From positions 408,785-472,784 of the forward strand of contig JAQULM010000001.1 of assembly GCA_028718605.1 (NCBI GenBank): a stretch of 64,000 bases of DNA, given 5' to 3'. The notes beneath the pieces were generated by a model. It did not search any database and had not been told where the DNA came from. It saw only the letters and a program-made list of their open reading frames with translations. Position 1 is the first letter of the stretch, and the number at the start of each line of letters is the position of its first letter. A program made the translations under genes and the position numbers. Positions 33,115 to 44,100 of the stretch are shown piece by piece. This DNA comes from Patescibacteria group bacterium. GTDB lineage: Bacteria > Patescibacteria > ABY1 > UBA10025 > JAHIVO01.

Positions 33115-34680
33115 TTAGAGTTTTCTAATAATCCCCTCGTCCGCATTCACCTCAACCTTATCACCATCCTTCAAAACCTTCGCCGCTCCCGCGACACCGA
33201 CAATGCATGGCGTGCGCAACTCGCGCGCAACGATCGCGGTATGGCACGTGAGGCCGCCTGATTCAGAAACTAACGCTGCTGCCTTCTTCATCGCGGGCAC
33301 GAGATTCGGGTTCGTATTATGCGCAACCATGATATCCCCCTTTCGCATTTTCGCCATTTCATCTGGTATATTTATGACGCGCACGGTACCGACGGCAGTA
33401 CCCGGGCATGCCGTCGTGCCGGTCAGGATATCAGAGTTTTTAAACGATACCCGCTCCATCGTGATCCCTCGGAGGAACGCGCGCGCCTCCGCCCCGGTAT
33501 AGACGATGTACTGCGTGCGGTCAGCGTACGCGACTGCGAATTTCCTCCGCGCATCGAGGGTTTTTACATCAACAACGCCGCTCTTCAGCGCCTTCTCGAT
33601 TTCCCATCCGTTCATTGCCCACACCTGCGGCAGTGAAAGGCCAAGGCGCCCGCCAATCTCCTTGAACAGCGACTCATAGCAATACATGCCGTGGTACAGC
33701 GCATCTTTGCGGAAATCTTTGATAAAAACCATTGCCTGGGCAAGTGCAATGAGCTGTTCGAGGCGCGGGGTTAGCGCCAGCTCCCGGATGATCTGCCGCT
33801 GGCGTGCCATAAGCTGCGTCCGATCCCTAAAAATTTTCCTCAGCACCTGGCGGGGATCATCACCGTTGTGGAAAAGCTCCTGCCAACGCCGAATGTACTC
33901 TTCGATCTTCGTTGCAGGGCCATGGTACTGGAACGCAAGCCAGCAGTACTTCCGATGGTGCCGTTGTATCCGCAAGTATAAAACAGGATTGAATTGTTTA
34001 AGATGGGCAATAATTTTTACAGGATCAGCTGCTTTTTGGAATAGTTTCCTGACTTCTGCGTGGCGCCTCAGTACAATCGCTATGCGGAGGAAGTCACGCT
34101 CCTCTTTCGCGACTAAACTCTCCCGCCGCGGCGTGGTCAACACGCTGAAAATTTCCGGCAAGGACAGGGTGCTCCCCGTCTGCTCCAGATGCGCAGAAAG
34201 TTCCTGCCAAATGGCTTTCGTGACGCGCTCCTTCTCGGCGTCAGCATGCCAGCTTACGGACGCACCAATGCCATGTGCCAGCCGATGATAATGCATCGCT
34301 GCCTTATACAGGGCGATAAGCTGGCGATTTGTCATGTGGCGGTGGGGGCTCCGCTTCAGTACTTTCGAAACCTGCATAAATTTCCGCGACCAGTTTTCCA
34401 CCTGATTGATAACACGCAGCGCCCACCGCGGCCGTGTTATCATTTTATTCGCCAAAAATTCAGCTTGCGCGTCAAATTCGTGCCGAAGGTAATGCATCCT
34501 CCCGAAATCCCCGTCGAACCGCGTGAAGTACCGCGTCACCTGGCCGCCCAAGCCTCGCTTCGGCCACTGCTGGATAAAAAAACAAATCGGCTCGGACAGC
34601 ATGAAAATCGTCGTCTCGGGAATTTCAGCGGGCATCATCCATGCATTGTTGTGCTTTGCTCGAGGCATACTTTCTTGCAT
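33115..34680 (-). CDS. Split dikinase paralogue F: substrate-like domain plus phosphohistidine swivel domain
   Basis: The 521-residue protein has the shared layout: an N-terminal segment with ENWSRKF, FSVLTTPRRESL and HHRKYCWLAFQYHGP blocks, the pre-swivel block LGLSLPQVWAMNGWEI, and a swivel domain with GTTACPGTAVG and the active site GGLTCHTAIVAREL. An alternative start is the fourth codon downstream (34668). A good promoter lies 23 nt upstream, so this is the first gene of the second dikinase operon (F, phosphotransferase remnant, phosphatase, E). Confidence 0.84.
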   Translation of the reverse strand: MQESMPRAKHNNAWMMPAEIPETTIFMLSEPICFFIQQWPKRGLGGQVTRYFTRFDGDFGRMHYLRHEFDAQAEFLANKMITRPRWALRVINQVENWSRKFMQVSKVLKRSPHRHMTNRQLIALYKAAMHYHRLAHGIGASVSWHADAEKERVTKAIWQELSAHLEQTGSTLSLPEIFSVLTTPRRESLVAKEERDFLRIAIVLRRHAEVRKLFQKAADPVKIIAHLKQFNPVLYLRIQRHHRKYCWLAFQYHGPATKIEEYIRRWQELFHNGDDPRQVLRKIFRDRTQLMARQRQIIRELALTPRLEQLIALAQAMVFIKDFRKDALYHGMYCYESLFKEIGGRLGLSLPQVWAMNGWEIEKALKSGVVDVKTLDARRKFAVAYADRTQYIVYTGAEARAFLRGITMERVSFKNSDILTGTTACPGTAVGTVRVINIPDEMAKMRKGDIMVAHNTNPNLVPAMKKAAALVSESGGLTCHTAIVARELRTPCIVGVAGAAKVLKDGDKVEVNADEGIIRKL

Positions 34681-34702
34681 TCATCTGCTCAATAACGGCT
34701 CA

Positions 34703-34731
34703 ATTGTATCTTGATTTACTCATTAAATCAA
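34703..34731 (-). promoter_or_regulatory. Promoter of the second dikinase operon
   Basis: Minus strand: TTGATT (34731-34726), 17-nt spacer, TACAAT (34708-34703). Confidence 0.65.
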
Positions 34732-34735
34732 TACT

Positions 34736-34766
34736 AAAAAACCGAATGCCTCCCAGTGGGAATTCG
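34736..34766 (-). terminator. Terminator of the second secretion operon
   Basis: Minus strand: CGAAT / ATTCG outer stem and CCC / GGG inner stem, then GTTTTTT. It lies 15 nt after the stop of the gene at 34781 and just before the promoter of paralogue F. Confidence 0.65.
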
Positions 34767-34780
34767 CTTTATTCCTTATT

Positions 34781-36769
34781 CTAGAGTGTCTGGGCTTCTC
34801 CGATTCTGAGAAGCTTGTCAACGAAGGCGTCAATTTTTCGCGAAGATTCCTGCGCAATCCGGTCTTCTGCCGCCCTCATTTCTGCTGTCCGGCCTGCAGG
34901 GTCAAGGTCCTCGCGCGACTGCAGCTCTTTTTCGGCGTCCTTCAAGCCAGAGTGTATATAGTGTTGTTCCAGCGACCTCCCATCCGATGCAACAAGGTCG
35001 CCGAGCAGGATCCTGATCTCATCCCCGCATTCCTGGTGTGCGATTGATTGGAGGGTTTGCTCAACCTCACGGGCGTTTGATTCGTACCGCTTCGCTGGGT
35101 CGCCGGGAACATCGGCTTTCCAGAAGCCTTTCACGTTGGTCTGCGCTTCTGCTATCTGGCGCTCAATCTGCCGCTTTGATTCAAGCCGATTCTCACGTTC
35201 AGTGTCGGACAGCGAATGTGAAGTAAGGACTTCACGGTCAATATCATCGCGCAAGATCGCCAGGGATTCCATGCGTGCTTCTGCGCGCGGCGAGATGCGG
35301 TCCGGGTCCCACTCAACCGGCTTGCCCATAGCGCGTGCCATCGATCCGACACTCTCCTGGGACGCCATGCCCTTGCGCGCCGCGTATTTTGTGCTGCAGA
35401 GCATTTCCCGGATCTTGATAAGCTTCATGATCATCATGCCATTCTGGGTATCGACGCCGTACTCCTCTGAGACAGCCGCGACCGAGCTGTATGGAACTGC
35501 CTGTTCAAGATATGCGCCGTACGCACGCTCTCGCGCAGGAGGGGTTTTGTCGACATACCCCCGGTCCCATGGAAATCCGGATTTCTGGGCATCAACCTTG
35601 CCGTGGTACTTCAGATTATAAACTGCTTCAACAACTGTGGGATTATAACCGACAAGCCGCTTGAAATCATTGACCATATTCTCCCGCGCGCTGATGGCAC
35701 CATCATCGCTGGAGGTCTGTGAAAAACCGAGTTTCACGGCGTGCTGATTGTCAACGAAATTCCCCGACGGATCAAAATACCGCCCGAGGATTTTCTCTGG
35801 CACCTCAGTTTTAAGCCGCCGGAATTCACCGATATTCTGGCCGTGGAGCAGGCGCATGAACATCTCAAACTCAAACGTGCCTTCTTTGGGCGCCTCTTTC
35901 GATGTTACCATTTGGCCGTCCTCGTCGTCTTCCCATTCCTGAGACTGGAAAACGTTTCCGGACACCGTGCCGAGGAACTCCCTGTTTCCCATTTTCATCG
36001 CTTCCCCGACAACCTCATCGCGGCGTTCCCGCTCGGACATCATGTAGTAATTCCCCGTCTGAAAATCTTTCACACTGACGACCTGCTCCCAGTGCCCGGT
36101 TTTTTTGGCAAGCTCCGACATGACCGCGAGCGCGCGCATCCGGCGCTGGTCTTCTGGCCCCGCTTCATTGCCAGCCGCTCTCGTATCACCGCCATCAATA
36201 TACTTCCGGTCCAGGCCGAGATACGCAGAGGAAAACTGGCGGATTGTTTCTGCATTACACTCCGTGAGCATCCGCCGTACATCTTCCTGGGAATACCCGA
36301 GCCGCGAGAACATCTGTTCAATATCATGCTGGATTTCCTGATCTTGCCGGTACAGTTTCCCGAACCCCTCAACGACACGGTCCATGCGGCCAGACGTTGC
36401 GGCAAGTTCGATGAACGCCTGCTTCATGTCATTGCCCTCCCTCCCGCGCGTATAGAGCGCACGCCTGCCGAGGTCAACAAGCACCTGTGGATTATCACCG
36501 AGCGTGCCCATCTCTGCCCGAAATTCAGACACGATCTGTTGAATCACTCTCCGATCCGCCATTTCCGCCCGATCGATGGCGCCGCCGCGCCGGCCAAAAA
36601 GCCTATTTGCAAAACTTTCGCCTGCCCCAAAACTACGCGTGCGTGCCCGGTCGTCGAGCCGCTCGCCACGTTGGTTAAAACCTTTCACGCGGTCTGGAAT
36701 CTCGTCTCGCCTGATCCGGGACATCCTATCGCTGCCTGTTCCCGGGCTTAATATTTCGAAAATACCCAT
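34781..36769 (-). CDS. Soluble paralogue of the VirB6-like protein tail
   Basis: The start at 36769 (662 residues) avoids overlap with the preceding gene; an ATG at 36811 is also in frame. The protein has no membrane helix. Over about 400 residues it parallels the cytoplasmic part of the VirB6-like protein (38189): RGERLDDRA / RGKRLEERA, GKLYRQDQ / GELYRKDE, GHWEQVVSVKD / GHWEQYSATKD, NYYMMSERERRDEVVGEA / QYYMMDDEEQRGEIIGEA, and APKEGTFEFEMF / APKEGSFEHEMY. The C-terminal 260 residues are helical and charged, partly coiled coil. It is the last gene of the second secretion operon, so the same fold exists both fused to the channel and free. Confidence 0.75.
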   Translation of the reverse strand: MGIFEILSPGTGSDRMSRIRRDEIPDRVKGFNQRGERLDDRARTRSFGAGESFANRLFGRRGGAIDRAEMADRRVIQQIVSEFRAEMGTLGDNPQVLVDLGRRALYTRGREGNDMKQAFIELAATSGRMDRVVEGFGKLYRQDQEIQHDIEQMFSRLGYSQEDVRRMLTECNAETIRQFSSAYLGLDRKYIDGGDTRAAGNEAGPEDQRRMRALAVMSELAKKTGHWEQVVSVKDFQTGNYYMMSERERRDEVVGEAMKMGNREFLGTVSGNVFQSQEWEDDEDGQMVTSKEAPKEGTFEFEMFMRLLHGQNIGEFRRLKTEVPEKILGRYFDPSGNFVDNQHAVKLGFSQTSSDDGAISARENMVNDFKRLVGYNPTVVEAVYNLKYHGKVDAQKSGFPWDRGYVDKTPPARERAYGAYLEQAVPYSSVAAVSEEYGVDTQNGMMIMKLIKIREMLCSTKYAARKGMASQESVGSMARAMGKPVEWDPDRISPRAEARMESLAILRDDIDREVLTSHSLSDTERENRLESKRQIERQIAEAQTNVKGFWKADVPGDPAKRYESNAREVEQTLQSIAHQECGDEIRILLGDLVASDGRSLEQHYIHSGLKDAEKELQSREDLDPAGRTAEMRAAEDRIAQESSRKIDAFVDKLLRIGEAQTL

Positions 36770-36797
36770 ACGAACGGTTGTCAGTTTCTCGTATGCA

Positions 36798-38159
36798 CTA
36801 CTCCACCTCACTCACGAGCGTTCCCGCTTGAATGCTGTTCTTGGCCCACTCAAACCCTCCGGTTTCAGGATTTCCATATGCGAGGCTCTGGTACTCACCG
36901 CCCATAATCTGGCTTACTTCAACGCCAACCAGGGCAGAATCGTTTTCTGTCATGCCGAGCCGTTCTTTCAGTAAGTACTGGAGAAGCTCGGAAACAACCG
37001 CTGGCGTCGGCGTTGTTGAACGAATATTCGCCGTCGCGCTTTGCATGTCTGCCGGGGTACAGCTCTTCTGGTACTTCTGTTCAACGTGCTGTGAGATCGC
37101 CTCAAGCCATGCAGGGCTTGCCGCAAGAGCTGCGACGAGCTGCTGCCCTTGAGCGAGAATTTTCAGGCATGCGATTACTCCTTTTTTGTCATTCGAACGC
37201 GCTGCCTGGGATAACGCACGTTTTACCCCTTCGACATCTCCCTGCGTCCGGACAAGGAGCTCGTCTTCCAGCCGGAGCACTTCCTGCCGTTGTATGCGAT
37301 ATGATTGGTATTTCTGCTTCAAAATTTCTATGGGATCAAGGTTCGGTTGCCGCAATGCTGGGGGCCGCTGTACAGGACGCGAAACGGTGTCCGGCGTACG
37401 GAGGGGTTCCAATGGTATGCCGCGCTTCTCTATTGGTGCAGTTCCAGAGCTTGAAGTGGCTAGCGGCGATACAACCATATCACGAGCCATTTCTACGAGC
37501 GGGGGGAACCGGACAAAATCATAAATCTGCAAAATTTTCAAAATTTGCTCGCGATCCTGCGGTGCCATCTGGATTAGCGTTGGGGTGTTATCGATATACC
37601 GCACTTCCTCGAGGCTTCCCCGTTCGACTTCTTCCTTCGCGAACCGATTGTAATCAAGGATGATGCTGCGCACGGTAGCAGGCATCGGTTTATCGGACAG
37701 GTGCTGGCGGATCATCACCGTGCCGACACATTCATTGTTCTCAGAAAAAGCCCGCAGCAGATAATCCCGTTTTTCGCCCCGTAAAAAAGGGTCCCAGGTA
37801 TTCCGGAATAGCTCCTTCACGCCAGCGCGGATATCGGTACCCAGGTCCAAGCCAACAATAAGCTTTTCCTTCAGCAGGCGGTACAATTCTTCATCGAGCA
37901 GAAAGGGGAAGTCGATAAACTGGAGCCAGGTTGCCATCCCAGTGTAGAAACTAAAAGCGGGCTGGTGCTCATGTTCAAATATTTTGTCTGCCAGTATATA
38001 AGTTCGCAGGAACCCGAGGAGGCGAGCTGCGTCAGCATAGTTGCGCGTCCGTTCAATCTCCAGCACCCGCGTACCAATACCCCCATACACGCTTGGCCTA
38101 GCGAGTTCCTCTTGGGGGAGCTTCAGAATGTCCCCAATTTCACACGTTTTAAAATCCAT
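36798..38159 (-). CDS. Secretion-locus protein of unknown function
   Basis: The 453-residue protein is soluble and mostly helical. The N-terminal 230 residues are compact, with many aromatic and Leu residues (LLGFLRTYI, FSFYTGMATWLQFIDFPFLL); a Pro-rich linker at about 240-285 follows; the C-terminal 170 residues are helical with conserved-looking small residues. It lies 30 nt downstream of the VirB6-like gene and precedes its soluble paralogue, so it belongs to the same operon. No family is recognised. A peripheral cytoplasmic component is likely from context alone. Confidence 0.6.
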   Translation of the reverse strand: MDFKTCEIGDILKLPQEELARPSVYGGIGTRVLEIERTRNYADAARLLGFLRTYILADKIFEHEHQPAFSFYTGMATWLQFIDFPFLLDEELYRLLKEKLIVGLDLGTDIRAGVKELFRNTWDPFLRGEKRDYLLRAFSENNECVGTVMIRQHLSDKPMPATVRSIILDYNRFAKEEVERGSLEEVRYIDNTPTLIQMAPQDREQILKILQIYDFVRFPPLVEMARDMVVSPLATSSSGTAPIEKRGIPLEPLRTPDTVSRPVQRPPALRQPNLDPIEILKQKYQSYRIQRQEVLRLEDELLVRTQGDVEGVKRALSQAARSNDKKGVIACLKILAQGQQLVAALAASPAWLEAISQHVEQKYQKSCTPADMQSATANIRSTTPTPAVVSELLQYLLKERLGMTENDSALVGVEVSQIMGGEYQSLAYGNPETGGFEWAKNSIQAGTLVSEVE

Positions 38160-38188
38160 GTTGATTATTATCTAACTTTATACAACGC

Positions 38189-41100
38189 TTACTCTGCCGC
38201 TGGCTGTTCTCCAGAGCTTTCCTCCGATTCAGCGGACGCTTTCCGAGGCGTTGGTTGTGTTTTCTGTGCTGTTGATGCTCTCCGCGCGTCATCAACGACT
38301 TCAGAGGCACGGCGCGTCTTCGCATCACGCATCGCTCTCGTCAGCTCCTCGAGACGATAGAGCATGAGCCGCGGATCATACGTGCCCAGGACACCGCCCT
38401 GCGGACCGCCTGGAAGCATACCCTGGCGCATCGATTCAACGATCTTGGTCAGGTCTTCAGAAGCTTTTTTTTGGTCAGGGTTCATAGATTCACCAAGTGC
38501 TTTCATGCGCTCTTGCATTGTCGTTACCAAATCGCCAAGGCCTTTTTGGATAGCCTCCATGACCGCCGGCAAATCCTTGGCTGCGCCTGCCGTCTGCTCA
38601 ATTGCTACGCGCAACTCATCGCCAATCGCACCGAGGCTCTCCACGTTCTGCTGGACTTGCTCGCTGCCGAGCACCGGACCTGCAACGGGGGTACCGCTCT
38701 TGAGGTCTTCAAGCACCGTCCGCTCATCAGCAATAGACTGTGCAAGCGCTTCAATCCCTTTCACGGAATCACTGTGGCCGCCTTGCTCGAGTGTAGCGCG
38801 GACTGTTGCATTCTTGAGTATGCCATCAGCATCAACATCCCCAGAGAGCCCCGCTTTTTCCTTGAGGTTTGCCACGGCCTCAGCAAGCTGGCTTTCGGCT
38901 GCTGCGATGACCTGCTGCTGTGCTCCGATAATTTCTTCCGCGGTCGGCGGTTTTGTTCGTGGCGCAGCTGTTTCTAGTGTCTCATCTTTCGCTTTTCCGG
39001 CTTGAGGCCGAGGAGTTGTTGGTGCCGGAGTGGGCGTTGGGGTTGGTGCCGCTGGCGCTGGCTTCGCGCCCGCACGCTTATTCACGGCATTTTTCAGCTC
39101 TGCCTGAGCTCGTGCTTCAGCCTGGTACCGCTTGGCGTCGCTCCCAAACGCATCCCCCGTAGATTGAATCTCGCCGATAGTTTGTTGAGTCTCAATAATT
39201 TCCGCTTCTTTCGCTTCAATCTTCTCGTCATGCTCCTCAAGCGCTCCCTGGAGTTTGGCGGCGCGCAACGAATTTGCTTGAGTAGGCGGAATGTCATCAA
39301 CCGCATGCTGGAGTGGTATGCGCTGCTCTTGGAGAGTGGCCAATTCTGCCTGCTGGCCTGCGAGTTTCTGTTCGTGCGGTGCAATCGCGGGCTCATTGTG
39401 CTGCTGAATCCCGCCTGCAAATGTCGCTGATGTTATTGCACCGAGATTGCTCGCTTCAAGCCCTTCCGTCGCCATCGTCTTGAATTCCTCGAGCTCATCC
39501 GGTGAAAGTTTGCCGGCAATCTTCTCAAACGTCTGGCGGAGCTGCCCCATGGTCGCAATGTCGTCCTCGACAGCGGCCGCGTATGCAAGGTCAGCCTGCG
39601 AACGGGCTTGCTGCGCCTTCTCTACTTCGGCGTTCTGCCTATCGATGTCCCCCTGGAGACGCTTCAAACCCTGCTGGCCTTTGAATGCATCGAGCTGGTG
39701 CTTGCTGGCTTCATCGAGCGCCTGCTGCCGCGCAGCGCCGGTCAGGCCGCCCGCGCGGCGGGTCGCATCGCGTGCCTTTTCGTTGTTCTCGGCGATCTGC
39801 ACTTTCGCCTGTTTCTCCTGGTGCCGCATGCCATCACGCTTCCGTACCTCTTCCTCGTAGTGCGCTTTTGCCGCGTGTTTTTGATCGCGTTTGCCAGCAA
39901 CATCATTCTCAGCAAACTGTTCAGAATAATTATCGATAAGATCATTTACCTTTTTCACGCGCTTGCCATATTTGCGCTTTTGCCACCATTCGCGCGTACC
40001 GTGCACGGCGCTCGAAACGCCCTGAGCGACCGCCTTTGGTGCACGGCCGACAAGCTTCGCGGGGCGCACAATGCCATATTCAACAACATCATCGAGATGG
40101 CTCGCCTCCCACAGCTCCGGAACTTTCTGTTTTACCTTATTCTTCACGTTCACGGCGGTACTCTTCACCTTGCGTGCGGCATCGCCTGCAACCTCCACGC
40201 CCCTGCCGGCGACGTACTTGCCGCGCGCCACCATGCCGACCATGGCAAGCTCGCGGTCACTGACTGCCTCATCCGCGAAGTCTTTATCGATAAACTCGTC
40301 GGCAGATTCCGGCTCCGGCGCCGCACCTTTAACTCCTTTTTCAAAGAAATCAAGCTTTTTATCCTGTAAAAACTGCTTCGAATCGCTTCCAAGCTGGTAC
40401 TTACCCTCGCCGACGCCCAAAGATTCAGCCGCGAACTCCATCATGCCGATGCGGTCCACGAGCTGCTGCTGTTCCTCGGAAAGCGTCTTGTAGAATTCCT
40501 CCCCGACCTCGTTCATCGTGCCTGTTTCGAGGTTAACAAAATTCTTTGCCAGGTCATGCCCGCGCAATTCATGCCCGCGGATTGACTGTATCCTGCTCTC
40601 CCATGCGTTATTATCAGCGAGCACGATCTTATCGTTTGCTCCTAGCGTCTTCTTCAGATTGCCAACCTGGTCGGCAATCTCGTCGTCGCCAACGCCTTCA
40701 CTGCGCAACTGCTGCTCGAGGGCGGTTGCGAGTTTTTCTGCCATCTGCCCTTTCTCCTCCTTATGCGCTTCCGTGTCGCTGTCAAATCGCGCAGCAATCT
40801 GCCCCTCGACGATGCCGAATTGCTCCCGAACTGCCGGGTCAGAAAAGTCGAGGCCGAGCATCGTCGCATTGCTTGCGTTTTTACCCTGGCGTTTCGCGCT
40901 CTTGCCGGATGCGACCGCGGACTTCAGGCCGCGCATCTTCTTCACGTCTGCTTGCGCGCCAGCCTCAGCGCGGCGCTCAAGCTCGTCGGAATCAACCATC
41001 TCGCCTGCGGTAATCTCGTCCTCATACATCGTATCATAATCAGCGGCAGAGAGGCCCGATTCCTTATACTTATTGTATTCCGCATGTGACCGCGAGAGTG

Positions 41101-44100
41101 TTTCCGCAGATACTTCTTCCCGCATGCGCGGCAGCGGACCGACGTTTTCGTCACGCACAAAATCATCAAACGGCACTATCCGGCTCCTCGTTACCGTATC
41201 CCGCCTTCCCTTTACAACAAGGTCATCAACAATCGCCTCCAACTTCTCCGGAGGTAATTTCGTACCATCAGCTGCTACCAAACCACCCTCCATTTTTTTC
41301 TTTAGGGAACCCTTTAGCTCATCCTCGCTAAATCCCATTAATTGGCTTTCGAGCTGATGCGCGTCGTCCTTGCTCGCCCCATTCTTTCCAGTCCATTCGC
41401 CTTTCCGTTCATTCATCTGCCCGGTAAGCGACCGCCGGTATTGCTCAAGTTTTGCTCGCTGCTCATTGGAAAGCCTTGTACTGCGTAAGGCCTCATCGAC
41501 TCTACCCATATTGCTGGTCAATTCCTGCTTCTCATCATCAGATACCCCGTCTTTCCATTCCTTCGGGTCCCAATCAACCTTTTTGCCGGTCTTATCCGCC
41601 AGTTCCTGGACCATCTCATGCGGAATCATCGCATCACCTGGGATGTGCATCCGTGCCGCGTACTGGGCTTCGTGAAGGTCCTCCAGCACTCCGAGCATTG
41701 CCTTCTGGTTCCTGGGCTTTGTTATATCAGCGCCATTGAGTTCCGCGGCTGCAGTAACATCATCATAATTAACCCGGTCAAGGAGCTCGCCCTGGAGGTA
41801 GTCGTCCGCTTCTGCGCGTGCTTTGCGGATAAACCCTGGATCTCCGGGGTATTTATCGCCTTTTGGTGGAGCATCAACCCTGCCATTATATTTAATATTA
41901 TAAAACGCACGCGAAATAGGCTGGTTGTAATCCTGCATCTTCATCCATTCTTCCTGGAGCGCTTGTGCCGCCGTCTTTTGCTCGCCTTTGTTGTTTGTAT
42001 ACGGCCGGAAGCCGCGTGCGAATGCCTCCTCCTCATCCGTTACCAAATTGCCGGGCGTGTCAAAAAACTGCCCAACATGCTGGTCCGCATGCCGTGATTG
42101 CATCTGGCGCATTTCCGGTTTGTGCTGGCCGCTCATGAGCTTCGTGTACATCTCATGCTCAAACGAACCCTCTTTCGGGGCGTACACGTCTGCCTTGTAG
42201 CTGTGGCGGTACAGCCGGGTATCCTCGACCTCTTTACCGTCTGCGTCTTTCATCATGAGCCCTTTGATCTGTTCGCCGTTCTCCGCGTCCTCGATAAAAT
42301 TACCTTCCTCGTCCCGGTCTGCAGACCAGACGCGCTGCCGGAGCACGTGAGGCGAGAGGGTACGCAGAAAATCGCGCAAGCCCATTTTCTTCGCCTCACC
42401 GATAATTTCACCGCGCTGCTCCTCGTCGTCCATCATATAGTACTGCCCCGTAGCCATATCCTTAGTTGCGGAATACTGTTCCCAGTGCCCGACATTCTTG
42501 GCGGATTCGGCAATGCCTGCCATAGCACGCAGCCGCCGCTGGTCAGCGTCATTCGCTGCCTTGCCCACTTCCCGTGATGACCTGATCACTTCACCGGTCT
42601 CTTCATCCCGTTCACCTTTGACGAATTTTTTATTGAGCCCGACAAATCCGGCATTGAAGTTCTTTATACTATCTGCGTTATATTCCTTGAACATGCCCTC
42701 AACTTCCTCCGGCTTCCACCCAAGCTTCCCATAATGATCATTTAATTGGGCCCGCACACCTTCATCTTTGCGGTACAATTCCCCGAAACCGAAAAAGACG
42801 TCATCATCATTGCCCTTACTCGTAGCAAGCTCCAGGAACGCTTGGCGCGCTTCATCGCCTTCGAATCCGCCCATATTGAACGTTTTGAACGCGAGATCCA
42901 TCATCGCCTGCCGTGATTCGCCGGCAGAGCCCATTTCCTGTTTGAATTCGCTCTTCAGTTTCTCGATAATCGCACGTTCAGCGAGCTCTTTTCGGTTCAG
43001 GGCTCCTTTCTTGCCCTTGAAGAGCACTTCGCCGAAATATTCGCCTTTGCCGAGTGCGCGTTGCTTGGCCCGCTCCTCGAGCCGCTTGCCGCGTTGCGCA
43101 AAGCCTTTCCAAAATTCCGGCGTTGCCATATTCAGCCAGGTCTTGTCGCTCTCCCGCACCTTCCTGCCCACATACCCCGTTACCCGGCCAACGCCATACC
43201 CAGCCGCTTTCCGAAGGCCTAGGAGCGGTGCGCCTGCAGCTTTCAGCGGTATCGAGCCCCAACCCTTGATCTTGTTCGCGAAATTCCCGGCAAGCTGGCC
43301 TGCCATGCCGCCGAGCGCACCCGCGGTCGAAAGCGCCATCAGGAACATCGCGATCGCGAGCATGAATCCGAGGAGCTGGTCAGAACGGGACACCGGCGCG
43401 ATCGCTGCCTGGACAGCCGTAAGCTGGCCAGAGGCTAATACTTGTCCTGTCGCGTCTGTTGTCACGCCAAGCGCACTCGAATCCCCAGAGTTTGGCAGTA
43501 CAGCGAGCGCGAGCCATATAAAAAAAGCCAGCACGGGACCGGTTGTTGCCCATTTGCCGAACGTAGACCACCACTGAGAACTGTACCGTGCACCGATCGG
43601 AAGCGTCGCGAGAAGGTATGCAAGCGGCGACAAAACCACAAGTATCCAAAGCATGATGATACGCATAAGGACGACGACGATCAATGCGACCATGGTCATG
43701 ATTCCGGCGATGATGACGATATTGGCAAAAAGCGGTACGGCAACCATTTCGGCAAACCCAAGTGCAGTAGTTTGCTTCGCATCAGAGGTAACCGACAACA
43801 AATTATCAAGCTTCAGAACCGTCGTAAAATCCTTGTATGACGTATCGGCAAACGCATTCACGAACGTCAGCATGACTACCTGGGAGATGTCGATAAAAAA
43901 TCCGGCGATCATCTTCGAAAAATTGACAAGAATCGCCATGATTACGAGTTTGGCAAGAAGGCGGTTGAATTTATAGTTTTCCAGGCGCAGTACAGTACCG
44001 AATGCGATGACCAGCAGCACAAGCACGAAAAACATATTGCATGCGTCGCGCACGACGCTCCATCCTTTGTCGATGACCGGCGATGAGGTGAAATTGTTGT

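Noticed and set aside
21266..34680. Reading the swivel proteins as broken PEP synthase or PTS enzyme I genes
   Set aside because: None has a PEP-binding TIM barrel, all six are similar in length and end right after the swivel domain, and the substrate-like domain is not that of PEP synthase or enzyme I.
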